A stretch of 64,000 nt of DNA from Rhabdophis nuchalis (GCA_039707465.1 CM077653.1:2169001-2233000); one strand, 5' to 3'. Numbered from the stretch's first letter, positions 1 through 10,612 are shown. Made by a program: numbers and translations. Notes: a model not told the origin generated them from the letters alone.

Positions 1-263
1 TCTCTAAAACAAAACGTGACAGGTCATGGTGTGATCTGACCAGGGAGGAGAGAGGAGAGGGCGGCGCAACGGTTGTGCTGGAGTTGGAAGATGTGGTTCA
101 CATCGCATTAATTCATCTCCTGCTGCAGGGACATCCAACTCCAATGTTCTCCAAGCCTTTGAAGCACCAAGACGAGTTGGTTCATGGTGGTCCTTGGCCA
201 GAAGTAACCCAACACAATACAAGTCATCCCAACAGCCATCCCATTGGTGGACAGTTCATAAAC
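1..263. other. Unassigned sequence at window start
   Basis: I see no gene, tRNA-like head or terminal repeat here. Open frames across it continue into the GA-rich repeat that follows and have no protein-like composition. Confidence 0.4.
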
Positions 264-279
264 TGAAAGAGAGACCGAC

Positions 280-354
<75 letters not shown>

Positions 355-726
355 CTGAGAGAGACACCAGACAGAGACACATGGAGAAAGAGAAACAGAG
401 AGAGAGAGGGAGAGAGGGAAAGACCAGACAGAGAGAGAGAAAAACAGAGACAGAGACAGAGAGACAGAGACAGAGAGGCCAGACAGAGACACATAGAGAC
501 ATAGAGACATAGAGAAACAGAGAGAGAGGGAGAGACAGAGACAGAGAAACAGAGAGAGACAGAGACAGAGAGAGAAGGCAGAGACACATAGAGAAAGAGA
601 AACAGAGAAACAGAGACGGAGACAGAGACAGACAAGACACATAGAGAAAGAGAACCAGAGAGAGATACAGGGACACCAGGCAGAGACACATAGGGAAAGA
701 GAAAGAGAGAGAGAGAGAGAGAGAGA
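264..726. repeat. GA-rich compound microsatellite, (GA)n/(CAGA)n/(GAGACA)n
   Basis: About 460 bases of almost pure purine with interspersed C. Stretches of (GA)n and (CAGA)n are mixed with imperfect longer units of the type agagacacatag. All reading frames through it give low-complexity Ser/Leu or Arg/Glu peptides, so no coding function is inferred. Confidence 0.9.
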
Positions 727-1087
727 ATATTGCAAGAGTCATCAATTCTCGTAGACAAATAACATTTTAAAAGTAAGCTAATTTTTTGTAATGATATAAT
801 TGCCAAGTTTTGTCTTCTGTTTCTTCGTAGACAGAATTTGGACTTTGGAGAAGTAGCGCCATCATCAGAACTTGCAAGGACAAGCAATCCCCTCTTTATC
901 CAAGCAGCAGTACCAATGTGACAAGAGTCATTGTTGTCCAAGAGGGTTTTTTTTGTTGACCTCTAAGAAAGTCAAAATCCATCCCTTTCTGTAGTTTTCC
1001 CACAGTGCAAAACACCCTTTTTATCACTCATCTTCAGGGCCACAAGGCAGCACCGTAAAGGAGGCAACTGAAAGCAGAGAAGAAAAA
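727..1087. other. Unassigned sequence
   Basis: Moderately AT-rich sequence without recognised repeats or a convincing reading frame. Confidence 0.4.
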
Positions 1088-1147
1088 ATGGATGGATGGA
1101 TGGATGGATGGATGGATGGATGGATGGATGGATGGATGGATGGATGG
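1088..1147. repeat. (GGAT)n microsatellite
   Basis: About 15 perfect tetranucleotide units, with a single clean motif and sharp edges. Confidence 0.95.
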
Positions 1148-2049
1148 GAATGTTGCAGTTTGGGTGTTGGTCGTTGTAAATTACAATGCAATAAAAGTTT
1201 CCAGATGTGAAGGCCAGGATGGCATAATGAGTCCAATTACCTAAAGGACAGAGGTCAAGTTCTCTGGGGCCATGAGAATCCATCCCAAGGTCAGAGGAAA
1301 TTGGCCTGGCGGGATATGTTTTTTCTCAGCTTAATGATCCAGGAGACAAGGGACCTAATGAAGTTTCTCATCCCACCGTTGAGCCAAACTCTCCCATGTA
1401 ATTTCTCCTACGCACCCTTCCATTGCAAAAGAGGCTCCTAGCTTCTGTCTTACCGTCAGCGTTCTTGAGGATTTCTGTCCACTTTCTCCTGAGAGTCCTT
1501 TTGAGGCAGTGATGAAGATGGTGGAAAGAAGTGGTGGGGTTGCACACTTCCTGCCTGAGAAAGCTCCAACGAAGGTGGCATCTCAAAGGGTTCCTTCGAC
1601 GATGCACTCGTGGGGTTACTTCACTGCATGATGGGACAGTTCCTTTGAGAGAAAGGTTGGAAGCCAGTGCTCTTACCTCCAGTGGAATTGGAGCCAGTAG
1701 GGAAAAAATAATCACAATTTTTCAGGCTGGCGCTAGAAATTCCATCGGGTTACTTCTTCGTGGCTTCATTGTCAGACAGACACAAAGAGTTCTTTTCTTA
1801 TTGTCCCACACCAGAGACCAGACAGAGAAAAAGAAAGTGAGAGAGAGAGAATGGAGAAATTAAAAATATAATAAAAGCCCTTACTTTGCCCAGGGCTGGG
1901 AATATTAGTGAACCTTCTCCTTTTTAATTTGCACTTGCCATTAATTTCAGTGCGGGAAAACGCCTTTGCTTTTAATGGTGTTGTTAATTGCTTGGCAGGG
2001 AGAGCTACGGGAGGGAGCAATTTGCTGCCAAACAGGTTTGTGTGTGTGT
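1148..2049. other. Unassigned sequence
   Basis: Mostly unique-looking sequence with a short GA run near 1835-1855. Reading frames over 100 codons (for example 1531-1863 plus) have no recognisable domain and overlap frames on the other strand, so I do not call a gene. Confidence 0.4.
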
Positions 2050-2400
2050 GTTAGAATTAACTCTGCTGACAAGCGTTTGTTTCGTTATATAATACCCACA
2101 TGCGAGATTAATTGTATTAATACAATGCACTTAATACATCGGTAGCGTGTAATCAGCAGAAATATGCAACACACAACTCTTGTGTGGATGACCATTATTT
2201 ATAATGTAATTATCACGGCTTGGATATTCGGCTTTTCATTTTCTTCTGACCTGATTGTTTAATCTACACCGCCGTAGCCACATTCAGTCATGAGTTAATA
2301 TGCACTTTACTACAGATCGCACTTTAATAATTGTCCAAGGAAGTGTGCACGCCATCATGGAGTTAATAGTGTTTAAGAGGCCAAAGCAATTTGGGGTGTT
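2050..2400. other. AT-rich unique block rich in TAAT motifs; possible conserved noncoding element
   Basis: Contains repeated TAAT/ATTA cores and no simple repeat, TIR or SINE head. This composition is common in vertebrate developmental enhancers. Only the composition is visible here; conservation cannot be judged without an alignment. Confidence 0.3.
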
Positions 2401-2529
2401 TCTGAAGGGTTTCTAAATGTAGCGGAAGATTGCTTGCGGAAGAAGTCCACATCAGAGAGAAACCTTGGTTGAACTTTTCAACACGCTCACTGGCTGTGCT
2501 TAGCAACAGACACAATAATTATCCATCAT

Positions 2530-2600
2530 TAGATGAATGACCTTGGGAGGTATTAGGTCATCTAATCCAATCCCCAGGCAGTGCAGAAATTCATTAAACC
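2530..2600 (-). mobile_element. CR1 LINE 3' end fragment
   Basis: The phrase gaggtattaggtcatctaa followed by tccaatccccaggca is the reverse complement of the CR1 3'-terminal region seen in better copies in this window (for example 40762 onward), but it is diverged. Short and old. Confidence 0.5.
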
Positions 2601-2725
2601 TGTCTAATATTCAACCTGAATCTCCCTTCTCTTGATTTCAGTCTCTCAACGTTTCTTGACCTGCCTTTACTTTCAAGAACCCAGCAGAGAAACGGGATTG
2701 GAATGTAGAGAAGGAGGAGGACTTC

Positions 2726-2860
2726 AGACCAGAGAACCAGGAGAAGAAGTGGTCAGGCGGAGACCAGAGAACCAGGAGAAGAAGTGGTCAGGCTAAGACC
2801 AGAGAACCAGGAGAAGAAGTGGTCAGCCTAAGACCAGAGACCCAGGAGAAGGACCATCAG
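2726..2860. repeat. 35-bp minisatellite, about 4 units
   Basis: The phrase agaccagagaaccaggagaa recurs at 2726, 2761, 2796 and 2831, exactly 35 bases apart. The last unit is degraded. Confidence 0.9.
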
Positions 2861-3820
2861 GCTATCAAGAAGAAGGATCATCTCAAATTTTAACTGAGAC
2901 AATCCCATCTGATTGGGTTACACCTACCCTGAAGGATCTACCTAGACTTTTTCACGCTCTGAAGCGAGGTCTGCTTCAGTTGCACAAAAGATTTCTATTT
3001 TTCCATGAAAAATAAAATCCTGCGGAAGCCTGTAGTAGCCTCCAGTTAACAACGAGGCTAATTTGGGATACAAAAGATGACAGCAGCCATTGTCCACCCA
3101 ACGAATCCCCCCTAGAAAATGTGGGGAAGCTCCCACGCTTTTTAGGGAGCTGAGGCACCCACTGCAAGAGAAGGCAAAACTTCTCCTACTTTGGTGTCCA
3201 TGTGGGACCTTTATTTTTTTTCCACAGCTGATCGCAAATAAGCTAACTATAAATCTGTCCTTTGGTTTTTCCTGCTAAGCCGCTGTTTCTTTTCTTCTTC
3301 TTCAAACAGTTCACGGATCTCAGCAGAGCAAGAAAATTAAATGTCTGTGCAGGTGATGGTAGTGCATTTTTATAAACAGATCAGGAATTCCACGTAAGAG
3401 GCACAAGCTGATATTGCAAACTCTCGCCGTAAGCGCTGGAAGATATTTCTACCTCGGACCCTTCTCGCCTGAGTAAAAATATAGATTTTGCTGTTCAATA
3501 AAGACAGAAAAGCTGCACCTAAAATAGGTCTCTTGTTCCGTCAGTATTCAGGTTTCATCAAACCTACCTTGCTTAGACCCGGGTCTGATCCACAAGTGGT
3601 TTTTCTTCTCACATCTGGGATATTCAGGGATAATTGAGCTGTTAGCAGAAGGGGAACATTTGAGTGTGTATATAAACAGGAGTCAATTAATGTTTGGGTG
3701 CTGGAGGGAGGCGGAGTTGGGTGCACTATTTAAAGACCCCTGGGAATACAAAATGGATTTTTGGAAGCCGAACAGGGGAAGGGGTTGGCTGTCAATTTAT
3801 TTTGTTTGCAGATGTGAAAA
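2861..3820. other. Unassigned sequence
   Basis: No recognised transposon ends, tRNA-like heads or coding frame. Two opposite frames of about 60 codons near 2942-3167 overlap each other and look fortuitous. Confidence 0.4.
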
Positions 3821-3822
3821 GT

Positions 3823-3925
3823 GGAAGGGAGGGAGGGAGGGAGGGAGGGGGGAGGATGGGAATGGAAGGGAGGGAGGAGATGTGAATGGAAGGAAGGTGA
3901 TGGGAATGGAAGGAAGGAAGGTTAT
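3823..3925. repeat. GGGA/GGAA purine-rich simple repeat
   Basis: Runs of gggagg and ggaagg with a loose 20-25 base higher-order pattern (gatgggaatggaaggaagg). Confidence 0.85.
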
Positions 3926-4360
3926 CTGAGAAAGAGTTAATTTATAGCTCTAGGGCCATCCTGTAGAGATTGCGACAGTTGTAGATACAAAGACTTGTGT
4001 TGCATCATTGAAGATACTTTCCTTGCCTTCATTTCCCAATTACCATTCTTCTTCTTTTAATTTAGGGCCACTTTGACCTGGCAATTAGTCTCAAAGAGCG
4101 AGCAAGCCAATAAAGACAAATGACTGGCTTTGATGAAAATTGGACTGTGTCTCCCAAAGAGGAGACGTCTGAGTTACAATCTCAATTTTCTCCGGGTCGG
4201 ACAGATCTGGACTCGGGAGCAGGTCAAATGCTGGGCTTGTTTGCTGATCCTACAGAGACAGCACCATGGTCTCGTGCAGCCTCCTTTTTGATTTCCTCCT
4301 CTTCCTTTCTCCTTTTGGCTTCCACAGCTTGTACCTTCACCAAAGAAGATCACTTGGTAG
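3926..4360. other. Unassigned sequence
   Basis: Unique-looking sequence. A frame on each strand covers part of it, without recognisable protein features. Confidence 0.4.
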
Positions 4361-4428
4361 CAACTGGCTGGAGAAGTCTGGGAGCTGAAGTCCTTCAGAC
4401 TTAAAGTTGCAAAGGTTGGAGACCCCTG
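4361..4428. mobile_element. hAT-type short element, right half only
   Basis: Carries one arm and the terminal repeat ending in GGTTGGAGACCCCTG, the same terminus as the complete copy at 57374-57508. It is followed by CTCTAGAG, which fits the nnnTAnnn target pattern of the other copies. The left arm is missing. Confidence 0.7.
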
Positions 4429-5214
4429 CTCTAGAGCACTGGTGGAATATATCATTCGACTGTCTGGGGAAAAGGGATTCCAAATCAAAGAGGAATGGAG
4501 AAGCGCAAAGTTTTGACGTAGACGAGGCTTCGATCCTGCTAAATAGTCATTTGTCTCCATTCCCAAAAAGTGCCTTTGACCCAGAAAGAGTTGCTTGCGG
4601 GAGCCCGTTTTTCCTGCCAACTACTCCTGTCCTGGCTTCCCTTCCCAGCAAATCTAGCAATTATTTGACCATCTAATCCTGTCCTTTTTGGCTGCAACCG
4701 GAATGAAGCAGCCTTGCATACAGCAGAGTTCTCTTAATGAAAGGACAGAGTCTCCTTCCAGCTCTTGAGTCCTCTTTACCTTTGTCTCTTGCTGCCTTAC
4801 ACGCTCGGTTCCGAAATACAAATATAGCATCACTAAGGCTGGAGAGGTGAAGGGACGAGCTAAATGACTAGATTCCTCAGGCTGGGGGGAAACACAGCAC
4901 ACTCTAAAGGAGACATAACACAGGAGGATCCATCTTCCCCGGCACTCAGAACACAGGTCTCCTAGTTCCCACCATGGAAGAATGGATGGTCAAGGAGATA
5001 AAGTTGGCCGAGGGGGCAACATCGACTGATTTTATTAAAGAGAAGAATGTGTTGCTACTGCTATTATTTCTGGACTTTGTGCTCCCATCTGGAAAAAAAA
5101 AGAGAGGAAAGTTTGATTTTGAAGACTAAGATGACTTTGTCGTTCTAGAAGCGGCTGGAAACATTTAGAAACGTAAGCCCAAAAGTCAAAGTTGTAACCT
5201 CCGTTGGTTTTGCA
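4429..5214. other. Unassigned sequence
   Basis: No repeat family or gene recognised. Confidence 0.4.
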
Positions 5215-5337
5215 GCAGACTCCAACTTCGCCAATTTTAGGCCTTGTGGACTTCAAGAACCAGAATTCTTCGGCCAGCATGGAATTCTGGGAGTTGAGGT
5301 CCATAAGTCCTAAAGTTGTCAAAGTTGGAGACCCTTC
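5215..5337. mobile_element. Degenerate palindromic hAT-type element
   Basis: Arms reading gacttcaagaaccagaattc and gaattctgggagttgaggtc are imperfect inverted repeats about a short centre. Termini resemble CAGACTCCAAC and GTTGGAGACCC. It is diverged from the cleaner copies, so an older insertion or a related subfamily. Confidence 0.6.
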
Positions 5338-5458
5338 ACTGCACTGAAAAAAGTTGGAAGTTGTTTACATTTTTATCGTCTTTTTCTCTGCACCCCTTTT
5401 TCTGTTCTGTTAACTTTTCTAATTTTCCTTTCCATTTGTGTTTCGTATTTTCTACAAG

Positions 5459-5697
5459 CCACGATGGCGCAGTGGTTAGAGTGAAGTACTGCAGGCTACT
5501 TCTGCTGCCAGCCGGCTGTGTGCAATTTGGCAGTTCAAATCCCACCAGGCTCAAGGTTGACTCAGCCTTCCGTCCTTCCGAGGTGGGTAAAATGAGGACC
5601 CAGATTGTTGGGGGTAAGAGGATGATTCTGTAAACTGCTTAGAGAGGGCTGGAAAGCACTGTAAAGCAATATATAAGTCTAAGTGCCATTGGTATCA
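5459..5697 (+). mobile_element. tRNA-derived SINE with Bov-B-like tail (Sauria SINE type)
   Basis: Begins with a tRNA-like head holding an A box (TGGCGCAGTGG) and a B box (AGTTCAAATCC). A conserved body follows (gtgggtaaaatgaggaccca) and a tail taagtctaagtgccattgg. The tail matches the 3' end of Bov-B LINEs, the expected partner that supplies reverse transcriptase to Sauria-type SINEs. It is a dead SINE, not a tRNA gene. Confidence 0.85.
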
Positions 5698-6151
5698 CTA
5701 TATTATATCAAACCTCAATAAAATACGGAACATGGGTCTCACACTCTTAAGTTACACATGCTGTATGTGCTTTGGACTCAGAGTACCATGTACCTCCAAC
5801 CATGGGTTTAATCAACATTAGTAAAGATCAATCCCAGGTTTAGGACATATTCCCAAGAGAGATTTATCCAGCCATCAACGCCTCAACCGCCAGGAGAAAT
5901 CTTTTCCATGTTGGAATTTGCACACTTTTTCTTTTCCTTTTTGTAGTTTTGTGGCAGTTATAGTAAGCTGTGTTGAAATACAAGACGTGGTATAAGAAAT
6001 CAAAGCTGGGTGAGCAATACACTCATCGTGGCTTAGCATATTTCTGTGCATTCCTCATTTCCATCTTATTCCCAAATTGTTCCTTAATCTCATCTGGCAG
6101 CTTTGTGAAGGCTTGTCTGGAGCAAAAAATAAACGCAGCTAGGAGGGATAG
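5698..6151. other. Unassigned sequence
   Basis: AT-rich sequence between two SINEs. Nothing further recognised. Confidence 0.4.
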
Positions 6152-6400
6152 GATAGCTGTAGCAATAGGATAGCAATAGCAATAACACTGATATACCACT
6201 TCACGGTGCTTCATAACTCCTGGTAACCATTTAGAGAGTCATCCTATGGCCCACAACAATCTGGGTCCTCACTTTACTGACCGCGGAAGGATAGAAGACT
6301 GAGTCAGCTTGGAGCTTGTCAGGATCAAACTCCTGGCAATGGGCAGAGTTTGCCTGCAATCCTGCATGGTAACCACTGTGCCACCAGAGTTCTTGGTTGG
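6152..6400 (-). mobile_element. tRNA-derived SINE with Bov-B-like tail, minus strand
   Basis: Reverse complement of the family at 5459: tail (gatagcaatagcaataacac) at the left, body motif ctgggtcctcactttactga, and tRNA head with inverted A box (ccactgtgccacca) at the right. The sequence is more diverged than the 44980 copy. Confidence 0.8.
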
Positions 6401-6914
6401 CTGTTAGATGCTAGGATGTTCGAGGATGCTAGGATGACCTGTGGACTTGTGGACACAGAGCACAGAATGGATGTTTAGAAGGAGATTTTGAACGAAAGGA
6501 ATTTCATAGAAAAAAACACACACTGCTTTGCACACTGCTTAATTCATGTTTCACCAAGATGCTGAGGGCTCCTAACTTGGGATGGCTTTTGAAGGAGCCG
6601 AGAGCTTGCAGTAGTGGCGAATATCTGTAGCTGAGGGGGTAGGATGAGCTTGTGAGCCGAGAGCTATCAAAGGTTATAAATCCTGAAGATTCAGCATTGT
6701 TTTACTGAAGGAGGAACAGAAGAACAATGACAGAAGATGGATACATCTCCATCTCCTAAGTGCTACTCATGAGTAGCACCGAGGAGGAATTGTGTTGGCC
6801 TCTGTGAAAAACAGTGAGTGCACTCAATGACATCAAGGGAAGAGGATATTTGGACCACCAAGAATATGCTCCCCAATCTTGAGAGCACAAGTTATTGTAT
6901 ATAAACAAGAGCGA
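6401..6914. other. Unassigned sequence
   Basis: No recognised element. It abuts the tandem Penelope-like array on its right. Confidence 0.4.
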
Positions 6915-7081
6915 ACCCCCCTCCCTCCCAGCACTGATGAGGTTATCTACTCGGGTCATGAAACGTCTGCAAGAAAATAACCCCATTCAGAGAGCAGAAA
7001 GGAGCCCACAGTCTCCCTCCCTCTCCCTCCCTTCTCCATTATCCATCCTCCTTTCTCTTCCATTCTGTGCATCCCACTCCC

Positions 7082-7131
7082 TTCTAGCACTGATGATGTT
7101 GCTTAGCGGGGTCATGAAACATCTGCAAGAA
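7082..7131 (+). ncRNA. Hammerhead-like motif, array unit 2
   Basis: Order of parts is stem I strand TTCTAGCA, core CTGATGA, a 19-base stem II region, GAAAC, ATC, then TGCAAGAA. TTCTAGCA pairs with TGCAAGAA at 7 of 8 positions. Stem III would be only AC/AT here (AC/GT in other units) without a loop, so it could act only as a dimer. Stem II is weak (an interrupted helix with an extra base before GAAA). Confidence 0.4.
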
Positions 7132-7454
7132 AACAACCAAGCTCAGAGAGCACCAAGGACCCCACAGCCCTTTTCCTCCTCCTCCTCCTCCTCCTCCTCC
7201 TCTTCCTCCTCCTCCCCCCCTTTTCTCCTTTTCCTTCTCCTCCTTCCTCCACTCTGCAACTCCCACTCCCTTCTAGCATTGATGAAGTTACCTACTTGGG
7301 TCATGAAACATCTGCAAGAAAATAACTCAGTTCAGAGAGCACAAAGGAGCCCACAGTCTTCCTCCTCTCCCCTCCTCCTCCTCCTCCTCCTCCTCCTCCC
7401 TTCTCCATTATCCATCCTCCTTTCTCTTCCATTCTGTGCATCCCACCCACTCCC

Positions 7455-7504
7455 TTCTAGCGCTGATGATGCTACTTAGCCGGGTCACGAAACGTCTGTA
7501 AGAA
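7455..7504 (+). ncRNA. Hammerhead-like motif, array unit 4
   Basis: Core CTGATGA at 7463-7469, CGAAAC, and the favoured cleavage triplet GTC. Stem I (TTCTAGCG with TGTAAGAA) keeps 7 of 8 positions if two G-U wobbles are allowed. Stem II is imperfect. All catalytic core letters are present. Confidence 0.4.
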
Positions 7505-7545
7505 AACAGCCCCGCTCAGAGGACACCAAGGACTCCGCTGGACTA

Positions 7546-8289
7546 AGATGAGTTTGACCTGATCTAGCAGAACGATTCCTAGTCTTTCCATAAGAGAAGC
7601 AAGCAGGCTTCCATCATAGTGGTTAAGGAGTCATTCAGAGACAGGAAGGAGTTCCCAGAAGCGTTTAGACCCGAGACGGAATCAGTGACCTTTCTAAAAA
7701 GGAATTTTATTTTAGGAAGTGAGCTGAATTCAGAAGTCCACCCCAGGGAATGCCCGAGGCAGCCCGAAAGGCTGTCTGGGAAAGTCCTCGCTGATCCTTC
7801 ACGGCTAGAATGATTACAGTTCCAAAGTCAGATACCCAGGGATCCTCTCCTCTCTCGCCTCCAAGGGGCCTCTTCATCTTATGAGATCGAAACGGATCCT
7901 CCTCGGGTAACCTTAAACTGAGATTGACCCCAGAGGTTCACCTCGTGTAGCACGGGGGCTCCTGTGACCTTTCAGAGTCCAACATTTTGGAATAAAAGGA
8001 GCGATTTCAGTCACTGGCGCATAAACACCACAGCTTCCTATGGAGGGCGACCCAGGTGTTTGGCTCCAGGCAGGGCATGAGTGCCAAACTCAATTAAATG
8101 TTTGGTCTACTGGATATTACAAAGAAAAGTGATATTTCTTTTGGCATCGGAAGGCTGGAAGCACCGGGGGGGGGGGGGGAGATGATCCTTCCTTTATTAG
8201 AATCCCTGATTTATGCCGCTGTTTGGTATCAACATTCGTTCCCTTTGTTATGGTTGGAAATGCAGGCAGTCAACAGACAAGCACAGAAG
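7546..8289. other. Unassigned sequence with a 14-G run
   Basis: Unique-looking apart from a homopolymer of 14 G at 8166-8179. Nothing else recognised. Confidence 0.4.
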
Positions 8290-8297
8290 GAACCCTG

Positions 8298-8735
8298 CAG
8301 TGGGGAAATTCAACATTTTTAGTACCAGTTCTGTCGGTGTGGCTTGGTGGGTGTGGCAGGGGAAGGATACTGCAAAATCCCCATTCCCTCCCCACTCCAG
8401 GGAAAGGATACTGCAAAATCTCCATTACCTGATCACTCCAGGGGAAGGATACTGCAAAACCCACATTCCCTCCCCACTCCAGGGGAAGGATACTGCAAAA
8501 TCCCCATTCCCTCCCCACTCCAGGGGAAGGATACAGCAAAATCCCCATTCCCTCCCCACTCCAGGGGAAGGATACTGCAAAATCCCCATTCCCTCCCCAC
8601 TCTAGGGTCAGCCAGAGATGGCATTTGCTGGTTCTCCAAATTACTCAAAATGTCCGCTACTGGTTCTCCGAACTACTCAAAATTTCTGCTACTGGTTCTC
8701 CAGAACCTGTCAGAACCTGCAGGATTTCACCCCTG
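8298..8735. mobile_element. hAT-type nonautonomous element with internal minisatellite
   Basis: Left end CAGTGGGGAAATTC and right end GATTTCACCCCTG form inverted termini. Flanks GAACCCTG (8290-8297) and GATCCTTG (8736-8743) match at 6 of 8, consistent with a decayed 8-bp target duplication. Shares its right part with copies at 35459 and 59036. The centre is a six-unit minisatellite. Confidence 0.7.
8358..8606. repeat. 41-bp minisatellite, 6 units
   Basis: The anchor ggata recurs at 8365, 8406, 8447, 8488, 8529 and 8570, always 41 bases apart. The unit reads aaggatactgcaaaatcccc followed by attccctccccactccaggg. It lies inside the hAT-type element and in the 35459 copy is represented only once, so it is a local expansion. 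Confidence 0.95.
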
Positions 8736-8743
8736 GATCCTTG

Positions 8744-9150
8744 GTCTGATTAGAAGATGATCCACTCCGTATCTGTGTTTATTTCATCAGGCTGTTATGG
8801 CAACCTTTCCTGATGCATGGACTTCAATCCCCAAAACCCCCAGCCTCTGCTTCTTCCCTTTGCCAAATGAGGGAGCAGGAGGGCTTTGAACAGATTCCGA
8901 GGACGACGCGAAATCCCTACAAATGCAAAGCCGACATTCTGCAGAGAAATTTAGGGTGGATTGAAGGTCCTACTCAGCTGCGTGTTGGCAGGGGGGACTG
9001 CAATTAATACTCTGCGCTGCCAATCAAAATGCATTTGAACAGTGGCACAGCAAATGCGGTCATTAAGTGAATGCTGTATGCAAATGTAGACCCAAGAGAG
9101 CTTCAGAGCTTCAAGCTTTGTTTCCACAAACCCGAAGAACGGTTGATTGT
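8744..9150. other. Unassigned sequence
   Basis: No recognised element. Confidence 0.4.
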
Positions 9151-9154
9151 CTCT

Positions 9155-9603
9155 CACACAACCTATTATAAGACTAGGTTGTGAAAAAGGGCCGTGAAAA
9201 TATCTACAACTCCCTCAGATCCTGGACATAAATTGTTTCAACTTCTGCCCTCAAAACAACACACCAGAATAACTAGACACAAGGACAGTTTTAACCCCCA
9301 AATGCCATCCGTCTGCTAAACAACCAATTCCCACAACACTGTCGTATTATCTACTAAGACTGTATTACTATTATTCTTCTCTTCCCACTTATGACTATGA
9401 CCATATTGCTTCTGTCTTTTCAATTTACATTGTTTTATTTGTTTCCTAGTACAATTTGATTGCTTATTTATTAACCTATGACTATTGCTAGGTGTTGTAC
9501 CTGATGATTCTTGATGAATGTATCTTGTCTTTTCATGTACACTGAGAGCATCTGCATCAAAGACAAATTCCTTGTGTGTCCAACCACACTTGGCCAATAA
9601 AGA
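9155..9603 (+). mobile_element. CR1-group (snake L3-like) LINE 3' end
   Basis: The final part matches the 28620-28735 copy: tcttgatgaatgtatcttgt, ctgagagcatctgca, gacaaattccttgtgtgtcc and cacttggccaataaagaatt. The upstream part (caccagaataactagacaca, aaggacagttttaac) resembles the C-terminal frame of CR1-group LINEs. It runs directly into the ATTCT repeat, as reported for snake CR1 LINEs. Confidence 0.7.
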
Positions 9604-9950
9604 ATTCTATTCAATTCCGTTCTGTTCTATTCTTTCCTATATTTTTCTATTCTATTCCGTTCCGTTCCGTTCTGCTCCATTCTATTCTATTCTACTCTTT
9701 CCTATATTTTTTCTATTCTATTCTGTTCCATTCCGTTCTGCTCCATTCCATTCTATTCTATTCTATTCTATTCTATTCTATTCTTTCCTATATTTTTTCT
9801 ATTCTATTCCGTTCCATTCAGTTCTATTCTATTCTATTCCATTCTATTCTATTCTTTCCTACATATTTTCTATTCTATTCTATTCTATTCTATTCTTTCC
9901 TATATTTTTTCTATTCTATTCCATTCCATTCCATTTCACTCCATTCCTTA
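9603..9950 (+). repeat. (ATTCT)n/(ATTCC)n microsatellite seeded by the CR1 tail
   Basis: About 350 bases of pentanucleotide repeat starting exactly at the LINE terminus aataaagaattctattc. Interruptions tttcctatattttt recur four to five times at intervals, showing a higher-order unit of 60-80 bases. Confidence 0.95.
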
Positions 9951-10370
9951 TATCTCTCCACACAGTTCTATCCTTCATTTCATTCTTGCAGGCTGCCCTT
10001 GTTACCATTACATCCTTACATTATTTCAAAGATCGTATTTTTCTTTCTTTAAACTTTTTCGGCTCTCTGATTTGAAGATTCGGGTGAATGTTTCAAGCAA
10101 ACCCCCACCCTTTTTTGTATGCAGCCCAGCACAGGTAATTTGCATTGAGGTGTTTTCTGCATACCACCATGCCCCTTTCCTTGTGCATTAATCATTTATA
10201 TGAATACTTTTAAATAACTTTATCAACTATATGCAGCGTTGAAGAGGAAGCTGTGTCACAGAATTCGGGGGGGAAATACAGATTAGCTGCATTATCTATT
10301 AGCTACAATAAGATGGCAGTCCTTATGGCAGGCTGTAAATTGCTGTAGGCCAATTCAGGTAGAAATATAT
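9951..10370. other. AT-rich unassigned sequence
   Basis: Contains attaatcatttatatgaat-like AT-rich stretches near 10186-10205. No transposon terminus or coding frame recognised. Confidence 0.35.
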
Positions 10371-10562
10371 CTCGTACCAATAAAAGAGAATATTTGTAGC
10401 TCCGGGTTGAAATGGGTGATCCGTGGTGCTCCGAGTTTGGTTGTTTCCTTGCAGAATGCAGTTCTGATGTTATGTAGTTTGGGTAATGAAACATCTGCAA
10501 GAAAACAACCAAGCTCAGAGAGCACCAAGAAGTCCTCCTGCTTTTCTCAAAAATCCACTCTC

Positions 10563-10612
10563 TTCTAGCCCTGATGATGTTACCTAGTTGGATCGTGAAA
10601 CGTCTGCAAGAA
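10563..10612 (+). ncRNA. Hammerhead-like motif in second array
   Basis: Core CTGATGA at 10571-10577, then GTGAAAC, cleavage triplet GTC and TGCAAGAA. Stem I pairs except for the position next to the core and one internal A-A. Stem II is poor. Confidence 0.35.

Larger units (their letters stand above)
6915..7545 (+). mobile_element. Tandem array of Penelope-like units with hammerhead-like cores
   Basis: Four direct copies of one unit. Each has a CTGATGA-type box (6934, 7090, 7279 as TTGATGA, 7463), then about 19 bases, GAAAC, a GTC or ATC triplet and TGCAAGAA. Then come the phrase accaagctcagagagcacca (or a variant) and a pyrimidine tract. Spacing is 156, 189 and 184 bases. Penelope-like retroelements are known to carry hammerhead motifs in their terminal repeats and to form tandem copies; assignment here is by that motif, since no Penelope reverse transcriptase is present in the window. 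Confidence 0.55.

Noticed and set aside
108..941. 277-codon minus-strand frame rich in Ser-Leu
   Set aside because: It is a translation of the GA/CAGA microsatellite, with equally long shifted frames beside it.
8358..8606. Regular 41-bp repeats resembling a CRISPR array
   Set aside because: There are no unique spacers between repeats, the sequence is eukaryotic, and the array lies inside a hAT-type element.
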